Shown piece after piece: positions 44,100 through 52,718 of a stretch of 64,000 nucleotides of DNA. A program made the position numbers and the translations under genes. The notes under the pieces were generated by a model. The model saw nothing but the letters and a program-made list of their open reading frames with translations, ran no database searches and was not told the DNA's origin. The stretch's first letter is position 1. Each line of letters opens with the position of its first letter. This DNA is from Burkholderia lata (GTDB lineage: Bacteria; Pseudomonadota; Gammaproteobacteria; Burkholderiales; Burkholderiaceae), in the NCBI RefSeq assembly GCF_902499335.1, contig NZ_CABVQK010000019.1, forward strand, positions 124,001-188,000, in the 5' to 3' direction.

Positions 44100-45203
44100 A
44101 TGCCTACTCATTCGAACCGAAGAAAAAACAGGCGACGCCACCGGTTCACACCGGCGGTCAACCGCCGGCTGCTGTCGGCCGTCGGCGCATCGCTGATCGC
44201 CTGCACGATTGCCGACGACGCAGCGGCCCAGTCCTCCGTGTCGCTGTACGGGCTGGCCGACGTCTACGTCGGCACGCAAAAGAGTCTCGGCAAGCCGCGC
44301 GCGTACGCGATGAATTCGGGCGGCTTCACGACGAGCTTCTGGGGCATCGGCGGCCGCGAGGATCTCGGCGGCGGCTACGCGCTGCAGTTCGCGCTCGAAG
44401 CATTCATGCGCCCGTCGAACGGCGGCGCCGGCCGCTTCAGCGGCGATACGTTCTTCGGACGCAACGCATATGTCGGCGTCGCGACGCCGTACGGCGTGCT
44501 GCGCGCAGGACGCAACACGACGCCGTATTACATCTCCGCCGTGCGCTTCAACCCGTTCTCGACGTCGTTCGGCTTTTCGCCGGCGCTGAACCAGATGTAC
44601 AAGGGCGTAGCGGGGCAAGGCCTCATCGGCGACAACAGCTGGAGCAATTCGGTGTTGTATTCGACACCCGGCGAGCACGCGCTGCAGGCGAGCCTGATCT
44701 ATGCGACCGGCAACGAGCCGGGCCACGCCGGCGCGAACCAGTGGGGTGGCAGCGTCACCTATGACGGGCACCGCGCGTTCAGCGCGACGCTCGCGTTCCA
44801 GCAGGCGAAATTCGACCGGATGCCCGGCGACCTGAACGCATCCATCGCCGGCTTCACGCAGCAGGACACCGTGCTGGCCGGCGTCGGCTACGACCTGAAG
44901 TTCGTGAAGTTCACCGCGTTCTACCAGTACGTGCACGACGCGATCGACGGCGGCAGGCTCGGCCCGCATAGCGGGCAAGTGGGTGCGGCGGTGCCGCTCG
45001 GCTTCGGCACGGTGCTCGCATCGGTGATGGCCGCGAAAAGCCACGGCCGCGATCGCCCTTCACGAACGACCTGGGCGCTCGGCTACGACTACCGGCTGTC
45101 GAAACGGACCGACGTCTACGTGGCCTACATGCGCGACCGCGCAAGCGGCTACGGCAATGGCAATGGCGATTCGGCCGGGCTCGGCCTGCGCACGGCGTTC
45201 TGA
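44100..45203 (+). CDS. Gram-negative porin, divergent paralogue
   Basis: The 367-residue porin has a long basic N-terminus (several Arg/Lys in the first 25 residues) before the hydrophobic part of the signal peptide, then AAAQSSVSLYGLADVYVG, GREDLGGGYALQFALEAF and a terminal LRTAF. It follows the previous porin by 115 bases, so two porins close the cluster. The extended basic leader is odd; a shorter start lacking it is not obvious. It may have a different selectivity from its neighbour. Confidence 0.85.
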   Translation: MPTHSNRRKNRRRHRFTPAVNRRLLSAVGASLIACTIADDAAAQSSVSLYGLADVYVGTQKSLGKPRAYAMNSGGFTTSFWGIGGREDLGGGYALQFALEAFMRPSNGGAGRFSGDTFFGRNAYVGVATPYGVLRAGRNTTPYYISAVRFNPFSTSFGFSPALNQMYKGVAGQGLIGDNSWSNSVLYSTPGEHALQASLIYATGNEPGHAGANQWGGSVTYDGHRAFSATLAFQQAKFDRMPGDLNASIAGFTQQDTVLAGVGYDLKFVKFTAFYQYVHDAIDGGRLGPHSGQVGAAVPLGFGTVLASVMAAKSHGRDRPSRTTWALGYDYRLSKRTDVYVAYMRDRASGYGNGNGDSAGLGLRTAF

Positions 45204-45248
45204 ACATGCGCCATCAACGCGCCATGACGGTGCGCACGCGGCGTGTGA

Positions 45249-45953
45249 CTACGCGTCCACTTCCGCGTGCAGCAGCAACACCGCGTCGCGCTTTTCCAGA
45301 AGATGCCGCCGCAGGATCGCCGCGAGCGCCTTGCCGTCGCGCGCCTCCAGCGCCTTGATCATCTCCTCGTGATCGTGCACCGCGCGATCCCACTTCTCGA
45401 CGTGCTGGTTCGAGCGGAACCGCATCGACATGATCCGGCGGTTGATCGACTGGTACGTGGCGCGCAGCGCCGAATTGCGCGCGGCCTCGTTGATGCGGTC
45501 GTGGATTTCCTGGTTGCGGCTGTAGTAGCCGGGCAGGTCGTTCTGCATCCGGCACGCGAGCATCGAGTAATGCAGCGCCTTGATCTCCGCGAGCTCCGCG
45601 GGCGTGATGCGCTCGCACGCCAGTTCACCTGAAAACGCCTCCAGCCCCGACATCAGCTCGAAGGTCTCGCGGATCTCCGATTCGCTCATCCGGTACACGC
45701 TCGCGCCGCGATTCGGCGACAGCACCAGCAGCCCCTCGGCCGCCAGCACCTTGAACGCCTCGCGCAGCGGCGTGCGCGAGATGCCGAGCGTCTCGCACAG
45801 CTCGCGCTCGTTCAGCCGCATGCCCGGCGTGAGCACACCTTCGACGATGAATTTGCGCAGGTGCTCGACGACCGTGTCGTGCAGCCGCTGCCGCTCCAGT
45901 TTCGGCAGTACCGGCGCGCCGCCGCCCTGCTCCAGATCATTCAAATCTTGCAT
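45249..45953 (-). CDS. GntR-family (FCD) transcriptional regulator
   Basis: The 234-residue protein has an N-terminal winged helix (about residues 20-90, with RLNERELCETLGISRTPLREAFKVLAAEGL) and a C-terminal FCD effector domain with metal-ligand histidines (EIHDRINEAARN, HDHEEM). It is divergent from the aminotransferase operon. The palindrome TTGCATGCAA overlaps its start codon and recurs as a perfect 16-mer before the aminotransferase gene, which points to autoregulation and repression of the operon. The longer frame up to 46103 would translate that operator, so I chose 45953. Confidence 0.9.
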   Translation of the reverse strand: MQDLNDLEQGGGAPVLPKLERQRLHDTVVEHLRKFIVEGVLTPGMRLNERELCETLGISRTPLREAFKVLAAEGLLVLSPNRGASVYRMSESEIRETFELMSGLEAFSGELACERITPAELAEIKALHYSMLACRMQNDLPGYYSRNQEIHDRINEAARNSALRATYQSINRRIMSMRFRSNQHVEKWDRAVHDHEEMIKALEARDGKALAAILRRHLLEKRDAVLLLHAEVDA

Positions 45954-45961
45954 GCAAAATC
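45948..45961. promoter_or_regulatory. GntR operator, proximal copy
   Basis: TTGCATGCAA (45948-45957) followed by AAT matches 13 bases of the site at 46091-46106. It overlaps the start codon of the gntR-type gene, a position suited to autorepression. Confidence 0.65.
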
Positions 45962-46090
45962 CTTCCTTCTTGCTTCCCGCGATTCTACTGCAACTCGCCC
46001 GACCCGAATATCTCCCCGCCAATTCCGGGTAAACACCGGCATTTTCGGCGAAATCAGCGCTTGGTTTTGCCACGACGGCTCTGCTAAAGT

Positions 46091-46106
46091 ATTTTGCATG
46101 CAAAAT
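46091..46106. promoter_or_regulatory. GntR operator, perfect 16-bp palindrome
   Basis: ATTTTGCATGCAAAAT is a perfect palindrome 31 bases before the aminotransferase start. A further half-like AAAATGCAA follows at 46110-46118. The shape and position fit an FCD-GntR repressor site over the operon promoter. Confidence 0.75.
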
Positions 46107-46136
46107 TCAAAATGCAACCAAGGAGACAGAACGACC

Positions 46137-47357
46137 ATGCTGCAACTCGACTTCCACCCGTCCGGCCGCCATTTCCTGCAGATTCCGGGGCCGAGCCCGG
46201 TGCCCGACCGGATCCTGAGGGCGATGAGCTATCCGACCATCGACCACCGTGGCCCCGAATTCGGCGCGCTCGGCCTCGAGGTGCTGGCCGGCATCAAGAA
46301 GATCTTCAAGACCACGCAGCCGGTGATCATCTATCCGGCGTCGGGTACCGGCGCATGGGAAGCCGCGCTGACCAACACGCTGAGCGCCGGCGACACCGTG
46401 CTGATGTACGAGACCGGCCACTTCGCGACGCTGTGGAAGAAGATGGCCGAAGCGCTCGGCCTGAAGCCCGAATTCCTCGGGCTGCCGGGCATCGAAGGCT
46501 GGCGCCGCGGCGTGCAGCCCGACATGATCGAAGCGCGCCTGCGCGCCGACACCGCGCACGTGATCAAGGCCGTGTGCGTGGTGCACAACGAAACGTCCAC
46601 CGGCGTCACGTCCGACATCGCGGCCGTGCGTCGTGCAATCGACGCGGCCGGCCACCCGGCGCTGCTGATGGTCGACACGATCTCGGGGCTCGCGTCCGCC
46701 GATTACCGCCATGACGAATGGGGGGTCGACGTGACGGTGTCGGGCTCGCAGAAGGGGTTGATGCTGCCGCCGGGCATCAGCTTCAACGCGGTGTCGCCGA
46801 AGGCGCTCGCCGCGAGCGAGCACGCGACGCTGCCGCGTGCGTTCTGGGGCTGGCACGAGATCATCGAAGCGAACAGGAACGGCTACTGGCCGTACACGCC
46901 AAACACCAACCTGCTGTACGGGCTGGCCGAAGCGCTCGACATGATCCTCGGCGAAGGGCTCGACAACGTGTTCGCGCGCCACCAGCGGCTCGCGGAAGCG
47001 ACGCGCCGCGCGGTGCGCGCATGGGGCCTCGAAATCCAGTGCGCGGACCCGGCCGTCTACAGCCCCGTGCTGACCGGCGTGATGATGCCCGACGGCGTCG
47101 ACGCGGACGCCGTGCGCAAGCTGATCTACGAACGCTTCGACATGTCGCTCGGGCAGGCACTCGGCAAGATGCGCGGCAGGATGTTCCGCATCGGCCATCT
47201 CGGCGACTGCAACGACCTCACGCTGATGGCCACGCTCGCCGGCTGCGAGATGGGGCTGAAGCTCGCCGGCGTGCCGGTTGCCGCGAGCGGCATCGTCGCG
47301 GCGATGGACTATCTGGCAACCAACACGCACACGCCCGCGCTACGCGCGGCGGCCTGA
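46137..47357 (+). CDS. Class V aminotransferase (alanine/serine-glyoxylate type)
   Basis: The 406-residue PLP enzyme has the family features GPSPVPDRILRAM near the start, YPASGTGAWEAALTN, VVHNETSTGVTSDI and the PLP lysine in SGSQKGLMLPPG. Members move amino groups from serine, alanine, aspartate or ureidoglycine to glyoxylate or pyruvate. It is the first gene of the operon, with AGGAG before the ATG and a GntR operator in the promoter. The following MFS transporter, FAH-type hydratase and FAD/Fe-S dehydrogenase suggest catabolism of an imported hydroxy or amino acid. Confidence 0.88.
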   Translation: MLQLDFHPSGRHFLQIPGPSPVPDRILRAMSYPTIDHRGPEFGALGLEVLAGIKKIFKTTQPVIIYPASGTGAWEAALTNTLSAGDTVLMYETGHFATLWKKMAEALGLKPEFLGLPGIEGWRRGVQPDMIEARLRADTAHVIKAVCVVHNETSTGVTSDIAAVRRAIDAAGHPALLMVDTISGLASADYRHDEWGVDVTVSGSQKGLMLPPGISFNAVSPKALAASEHATLPRAFWGWHEIIEANRNGYWPYTPNTNLLYGLAEALDMILGEGLDNVFARHQRLAEATRRAVRAWGLEIQCADPAVYSPVLTGVMMPDGVDADAVRKLIYERFDMSLGQALGKMRGRMFRIGHLGDCNDLTLMATLAGCEMGLKLAGVPVAASGIVAAMDYLATNTHTPALRAAA

Positions 47358-47363
47358 CCGCGT

Positions 47364-47387
47364 GTGCCTGCGGCCCGCCGCAGGCAC
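47364..47387. repeat. Strong intra-operon hairpin
   Basis: GTGCCTGCGG (47364-47373) pairs perfectly with CCGCAGGCAC (47378-47387) around CCCG, seven bases after the aminotransferase stop. It may stabilise the upstream mRNA or partly end transcription before the transporter gene, 117 bases on. Confidence 0.6.
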
Positions 47388-47504
47388 CCCGCTCGCTCCC
47401 TTTTGCGGCCCGCACGACGCGCGGCCGCGCTGCATCGGCACGAAGCCGGCCCCAGAGCCGGCGCGGTTGCAGCGGCAAGCCAGACAACATCAAGGAGACA
47501 CAAC

Positions 47505-48785
47505 ATGAAGCTGTTCCGGGCGACCGGCATCGTGCTGGTGATGCTATGCGTGATGTACTTCATCACGTACCTCGATCGCGTGAACGTGAGCACGGCTGCC
47601 GCCGGGTTCGGCCGGGAATTCGGGCTGAACAAGACGGAGATCGGCCTCGTGTTCTCCGCGTTCGCGTATCCGTACCTCGTGTTCCAGATCATCGGCGGCT
47701 GGGTCAGCGACCGCTTCGGCGCGCGCCGCACGCTGCTCGCCTGCGGGCTGCTGTGGGCCATCGCGACGCTGCTCACCGGGATGGCCGGCGGCCTCGCGTC
47801 GCTGCTCGCCGCGCGCCTCCTGCTTGGGCTCGGCGAAGGCGCGACGTTCCCGGCGGCCACGTCGGCGATGTCGCGCTGGGTGCCGCGCGAGAAGCGCGGC
47901 TTCGCACAGGGCATCACGCATGCGTTCTCGCGCGTCGGCAACGCGGTCGCGCCGGCCGCCGTCGTCGCGGTGATGGCCGTGTACGGGTGGCGCGAATCGT
48001 TCTACATCTGCGGCGTGATCAGCATCGTGTGGGTCGTGGTGTGGGCACTCGTCTATACCGAACATCCGAAGGATCACCCGCGCATCACGCAGGCCGAACT
48101 CGATGCGCTGCCGCCGCCGAAGCAGAAGCAGAAGCCCGCGAACGTGCCGTGGGGCCCGCTGTTCCGCCGGATGATGCCCGTCACGATCGTGTACTTCTGC
48201 TACGGCTGGACGCTGTGGCTGTTCCTGAGCTGGATTCCGCAGTACTTCCTGCACAGCTACGACCTCGACCTGAAGAAATCGGCCGTGTTCGCGTCCGCGG
48301 TGTTCTTCGCGGGCGTGATCGGCGACACGCTCGGCGGCATCGTCACCGACCGCATCTACGCGCGCACCGGCAGCCTCAAGCGTGCGCGCAGCTGGATGGT
48401 GTCGATCTGCATGCTGCTCACGCTGCTGTCGCTGTTGCCGCTGCTCTTCACGCATCAGCTGTACGTGTCGATGGCGTGCCTCGCGGCCGGCTTCTTCTTC
48501 GCCGAAATGACGATCGGCCCGATGTGGGCCGTGCCGATGGATATCGCGCCGGAATACTCGGGCACCGCGAGCGGGATGATGAATTCCGGCTCCGCGCTCG
48601 CCGCGATCCTGTCGCCGGTGATCTCCGGCTTCGTGATCGACCGCTTCGGCAGCTGGGAGCTGCCGTTCATCGGCAGCATGGTGCTGATGGGCGTGGGCGT
48701 GCTGCTCGCGTTCCGCATGCAACCGGACAGCCGCTTCGCCGATGCCCCCGCCGAACAACCGGCCGCCAATCGCTCGCCGGCCTGA
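47505..48785 (+). CDS. MFS transporter, anion:cation symporter (ACS) family
   Basis: The 426-residue protein has 12 membrane segments and the ACS signature YLDRVNVSTAAAGF at the first helix, with GWVSDRFGARRTLL and LLLGLGEGATFPAATSAMSRWVP later. ACS members import organic anions such as glucarate, tartrate, phthalate or allantoate. It is the second gene of the GntR-controlled operon, with AAGGAG before the ATG, and should carry the substrate used by the neighbouring enzymes. The exact anion cannot be told. Confidence 0.9.
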   Translation: MKLFRATGIVLVMLCVMYFITYLDRVNVSTAAAGFGREFGLNKTEIGLVFSAFAYPYLVFQIIGGWVSDRFGARRTLLACGLLWAIATLLTGMAGGLASLLAARLLLGLGEGATFPAATSAMSRWVPREKRGFAQGITHAFSRVGNAVAPAAVVAVMAVYGWRESFYICGVISIVWVVVWALVYTEHPKDHPRITQAELDALPPPKQKQKPANVPWGPLFRRMMPVTIVYFCYGWTLWLFLSWIPQYFLHSYDLDLKKSAVFASAVFFAGVIGDTLGGIVTDRIYARTGSLKRARSWMVSICMLLTLLSLLPLLFTHQLYVSMACLAAGFFFAEMTIGPMWAVPMDIAPEYSGTASGMMNSGSALAAILSPVISGFVIDRFGSWELPFIGSMVLMGVGVLLAFRMQPDSRFADAPAEQPAANRSPA

Positions 48786-48835
48786 TGCCAACGGGGCGCT
48801 GCCGCCGGCGGCGCCCGCCTCTTTTGACTGCAACG

Positions 48836-49597
48836 ATGACCCAAGCTACCCACGACCTCGCCGTCCGGCTCGCCGCCGGCTGGCAACACGGCATCGCGTT
48901 CGCCGCGCTGCCTTCGCAACTCGTCCCCGCCAATGCCGATGCCGCCTATGCGGTGCAGGCGCAAGTGCTCGCCGAGCGCAGCACCGCGATCGGTGCGTGG
49001 AAAGTCGGCGCGAAGCAGCCCGACGGCCCGATCCAGGGCGCGCCGCTGCCGGACGACTGCCGCCATGCGAGCGGCGTGACGCTGCCGCGCGGCGCGTTCC
49101 GGCCGCTCGGCCTCGAACTGGAGATCGCGTTCCGCTTTGGCCGCGACTTCGCGCCGCGTGCTGACGTGTATACCGACGATGAAGTGTTCGACGGCATCGC
49201 GCAGATGGGCGCATCGATCGAGATCGTCGCGAGCCGCTTCCGCGAATGGCCGGACGTCGCCCCCGTCGCGCAGCTCGCCGACCTGCAGAACCACGGCGCG
49301 CTCGTGCTCGGCGAGATGACCGGCTATCGCGACGATTTCCCGTTCCTCGCGCCGGCTCCCGCGTTCTCGTTCGACGGGCACGACATCGCCGGCACCGCAT
49401 CGGGCACGAACCCGGCCGGCGACCCGCGCCGCCTGCTGCCGTGGCTCGTGAATCACGCGTCGCGGCGCGGCATCGCGCTGCCGGCCGGCACCGTCGTCAC
49501 GACCGGCTCGTACACGGGGATGTTTTTCCCTCAGGCCGCGGGCACGGCCGTCGGCCGCATTCCCGGGTTGCCGCCCGTCAGCGTGACCCTCGCCTGA
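48836..49597 (+). CDS. 2-keto-4-pentenoate hydratase-like (FAH superfamily) enzyme
   Basis: The 253-residue protein resembles MhpD-type hydratases and 4-oxalocrotonate decarboxylases: GAWKVGAK near residue 52, LGLELEIAFRF (metal-ligand glutamates, about 88-98), GASIEIVASR and the C-terminal VTTGSYTGMFFP. It would hydrate or decarboxylate a 2-keto acid at a magnesium site. Start at 48836 gives the usual length; no strong ribosome site is visible. Its place between an anion transporter and a dehydrogenase implies a role in breaking down the same compound. Confidence 0.82.
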   Translation: MTQATHDLAVRLAAGWQHGIAFAALPSQLVPANADAAYAVQAQVLAERSTAIGAWKVGAKQPDGPIQGAPLPDDCRHASGVTLPRGAFRPLGLELEIAFRFGRDFAPRADVYTDDEVFDGIAQMGASIEIVASRFREWPDVAPVAQLADLQNHGALVLGEMTGYRDDFPFLAPAPAFSFDGHDIAGTASGTNPAGDPRRLLPWLVNHASRRGIALPAGTVVTTGSYTGMFFPQAAGTAVGRIPGLPPVSVTLA

Positions 49598-49637
49598 TCC
49601 CCGCCCGATCCGCTCTCACCCGATACCGACCGCCGCC

Positions 49638-52600
49638 ATGACATCCGCCGTCTCGCCTTCGCTGGTTCGCCCCGTTCATCTCATGCCGTCGCAAGGTGCC
49701 GCGCTGTCGCCGCTGTTCGAGCGGCTGCGCAGGGAAATGCGTGGCGACGTCTACGCCGACCGCGCAAGCCGCGGCCGCTATGCGACCGACGCGTCGATCT
49801 ACCAGATCATGCCGCTCGGCGTGGTCGTGCCGCGCGACCAGGACGACCTGCGGATCGCGCTCGACATCGCGCGCGACCGCAAGATCCCCGTGCTCGCGCG
49901 CGGCGCCGGCACGAGCCAGTGCGGGCAGACGGTCGGCGAGGCGCTCGTCGTCGACAACAGTAAATGGCTGAACCGGATCGTCGAATTCGATGCGCACGCG
50001 CGCACCGTCACCGTCGAGCCCGGCATCGTGCTCGATCACCTGAACGCGTGGCTGAAGCCGCACGGGCTGTGGTTTCCGGTCGACGTGTCGACGGCCGCGC
50101 AATGCACGATCGGCGGGATGGCCGGCAACAACTCGTGCGGATCGCGCTCGATCGAGTACGGCAACATGGTGCACAACGTGCTCGCGATCGACGCGATCCT
50201 CGCCGACGGCAGCGCATGCCGGTTCGGCTCGCTCGCGCAGCCCGTGACCGACCGCCGCACGCTCGACCTGCTGCACGGCGTCGAACGCATCGCGAAGCGC
50301 GAGCGCGACGAACTCGTCGAGCGCGTGCCGAAGGTGCTGCGCCGCGTGGCCGGCTACAACCTCGACCTGTTCGACTGCCAGAACCCGCGCGCGTACACCG
50401 AAGACGGTCACGCGAATCTCGCCCACCTGCTCGTCGGCTCGGAAGGCACACTCGCATACAGCCGGCAGATCACGCTGAAGCTCGCGCCGCTGCCCGCGCA
50501 CAAGGCGCTCGGCGTCGTGAACTTCCCGACCTTCTACCAGGCGATGGACACCGCGCAGCACATCGTGAAGCTGAAGCCGGTAGCGGTCGAACTCGTCGAT
50601 CGCACGATGATCGACCTGTCGATGGAGAACCCGGCGTTCCGCCCGGTGATCGAACAGGCGCTGGCCGGGCAGCCGCAGGCGATCCTGCTCGTCGAGTTCG
50701 CGGGCGAATCGCGCGACGCGCAACTCGCGCAGCTCGACCGGCTCGCCGAACTGATGGCCGATCTCGGGCTGCCCGACAGCGTCGTGAAGATGACCGACGC
50801 CGGTGCGCAGAAAGCGCTGTGGGACGTGCGCAAGGCCGGGCTGAACATCATGATGAGCATGAAGGGCGACGGCAAGCCGGTGTCGTTCATCGAGGATTGC
50901 GCGGTGCCGCTCGAACACCTCGCCGAATACACGCGCCGCCTGACCGACGTGTTCCACAAGCATGAAACCGAAGGCACGTGGTACGCACACGCGAGCGTCG
51001 GCACGCTGCACGTGCGGCCGATCCTCGACATGCGGCGCGACGGCGCGACGCGCATGCGCGAGATCGCCGAAGAGGCGGCGGCGCTCGTGCGCGAGTACAA
51101 GGGCGCGTATTCGGGCGAGCACGGCGACGGGCTGTGCCGCGGCGAATGGGTCGCGTGGCAGTACGGCCCGCGCCTGAATGCGGCGTTCGCGGAAATCAAG
51201 GCGCTGTTCGATCCCGACAACCGCTTCAATCCGGACAAGATCGTCAATCCGCCGAAGATGGATGCGCGCGAGCGTTTCCGTTTCGCGCCCGGCTATGCGG
51301 CGCTGCCGCTGCGGCCCGCGCTTGACTGGTCGGCGTGGAACGTCACGCGCAATCCTCTGACCGGCGACGAAACCGCGCCCGGCACCGGTGCCGACATCAC
51401 GCACGGGCTCGCGTCGGCCGTCGAGATGTGCAACAACAACGGGCACTGCCGCAAGTTCGACGCGGGCACGATGTGCCCGAGCTACCGCGTGACGCGCGAC
51501 GAGCAGCACGTGACGCGCGGCCGTGCGAACACGCTGCGGCTCGCGGTGACGGGCCAGCTCGGCGCCGATGGCCTCGCCGGCGACGACGTGAAGGCCGCGC
51601 TCGACCTGTGCGTGTCGTGCAAGGGGTGCAAGCGCGATTGCCCCACCGGGGTCGATATGGCGCGCTTCAAGATCGAGGCGCGGCACGCGTGGAACCGCAA
51701 GCACGGCACGACGCTGCGTGAACGGCTCGTTGCGTACCTGCCGCGTTATGCGCCGTGGGCAGCACGGATGCGTGGTGCAATCGCGTTCGCCAATGGCGTG
51801 CCGGTTGTTGCGTCATGGATGAAGCGACGGATCGGCCTCGCGCCGCAGCGTGCACTGCCTGCGTTTGCGCGGCCGTTTCTGGCGAACGTCAGTGCGGATA
51901 TGTCGGCGTCGTCTAAAACCGACTCGACCACCCGCGAAGTACTGCTCTTCGTCGATACGTTCAGCAACTACCAGGAACCGGACAACGCCCGAGCCGCGCA
52001 GGCCGTACTCGAAGCGGCCGGCTATACCGTGCATTTCAACGTGCGCGAAGGCGAGCGGCCACTGTGCTGCGGCCGCACGTTCCTCGCGGCCGGGCTCGTC
52101 GACGAAGCGAAGGCCGAGGCGAAACGCACGCTCGATACGTTGCGGCCTTACCTGGAACGCGGCGTCGCGATCGTCGGGCTGGAGCCTTCGTGCCTGCTGT
52201 CGATGCGCGACGAATTTCTGGCCTACGGTTATGGCGACGAAGCCGCGCGGCTCGCGAGCCACGCGTTCCTGTTCGAGGAGTTTCTCGTGCGCGAGCAGCA
52301 GGCAGGCCGGTTGTCGCTGCCGCTACACGAAATCGATGCGAAGGAAGCACTCGTACACGGCCACTGCCATCAGAAGGCATTCGGCGCGTTCACGCCGGTG
52401 CAGACCGTGCTGCGCTGGATTCCGGGGCTGACGGTGTCGCCGGTCGAATCGTCGTGCTGCGGGATGGCCGGCAGCTTCGGCTACGAGGCCGAGCATTACG
52501 ACGCGTCGCAGGCGATGGCCGAGCTTTCGCTCCTTCCGGCGGTACGGGCGCGGGCCGAAGGCGCGATCGTCGTTGCAGACGGCACGAGTTGCCGGCATCA

Positions 52601-52670
52601 GATTCAGGACGGCGCGCAAACACAGGCCGTGCATGTGGCGAAGGTGCTGGCGCGGGCGTTGCGGAACTGA
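49638..52670 (+). CDS. Fused FAD-linked oxidase / Fe-S (CCG-domain) 2-hydroxyacid dehydrogenase
   Basis: The 1010-residue protein joins a GlcD-type FAD domain (RGAGTSQCGQTVG near residue 92, GGMAGNNSCGSRS near 160), a FAD-oxidase C-terminal domain, two 4Fe-4S motifs (CNNNGHC from 598 and CVSCKGCKRDCPTG from 658) and a CCG domain pair (ESSCCGMAGSFGYE near 940). Such fusions oxidise D-2-hydroxyacids such as D-lactate, glycolate or D-2-hydroxyglutarate and pass electrons through Fe-S centres to quinone or a flavoprotein. It ends the GntR-controlled operon. The substrate is unknown. Confidence 0.9.
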   Translation: MTSAVSPSLVRPVHLMPSQGAALSPLFERLRREMRGDVYADRASRGRYATDASIYQIMPLGVVVPRDQDDLRIALDIARDRKIPVLARGAGTSQCGQTVGEALVVDNSKWLNRIVEFDAHARTVTVEPGIVLDHLNAWLKPHGLWFPVDVSTAAQCTIGGMAGNNSCGSRSIEYGNMVHNVLAIDAILADGSACRFGSLAQPVTDRRTLDLLHGVERIAKRERDELVERVPKVLRRVAGYNLDLFDCQNPRAYTEDGHANLAHLLVGSEGTLAYSRQITLKLAPLPAHKALGVVNFPTFYQAMDTAQHIVKLKPVAVELVDRTMIDLSMENPAFRPVIEQALAGQPQAILLVEFAGESRDAQLAQLDRLAELMADLGLPDSVVKMTDAGAQKALWDVRKAGLNIMMSMKGDGKPVSFIEDCAVPLEHLAEYTRRLTDVFHKHETEGTWYAHASVGTLHVRPILDMRRDGATRMREIAEEAAALVREYKGAYSGEHGDGLCRGEWVAWQYGPRLNAAFAEIKALFDPDNRFNPDKIVNPPKMDARERFRFAPGYAALPLRPALDWSAWNVTRNPLTGDETAPGTGADITHGLASAVEMCNNNGHCRKFDAGTMCPSYRVTRDEQHVTRGRANTLRLAVTGQLGADGLAGDDVKAALDLCVSCKGCKRDCPTGVDMARFKIEARHAWNRKHGTTLRERLVAYLPRYAPWAARMRGAIAFANGVPVVASWMKRRIGLAPQRALPAFARPFLANVSADMSASSKTDSTTREVLLFVDTFSNYQEPDNARAAQAVLEAAGYTVHFNVREGERPLCCGRTFLAAGLVDEAKAEAKRTLDTLRPYLERGVAIVGLEPSCLLSMRDEFLAYGYGDEAARLASHAFLFEEFLVREQQAGRLSLPLHEIDAKEALVHGHCHQKAFGAFTPVQTVLRWIPGLTVSPVESSCCGMAGSFGYEAEHYDASQAMAELSLLPAVRARAEGAIVVADGTSCRHQIQDGAQTQAVHVAKVLARALRN

Positions 52671-52718
52671 TGGCGATCTCGACGGACAGCACACGTCACG
52701 CTGACACGGCCGCCACCG

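Noticed and set aside
45954..46103. N-terminal extension of the GntR regulator to 46103
   Set aside because: It would place the start codon inside the operator palindrome at 46091-46106, and the added residues are not part of the winged-helix domain.
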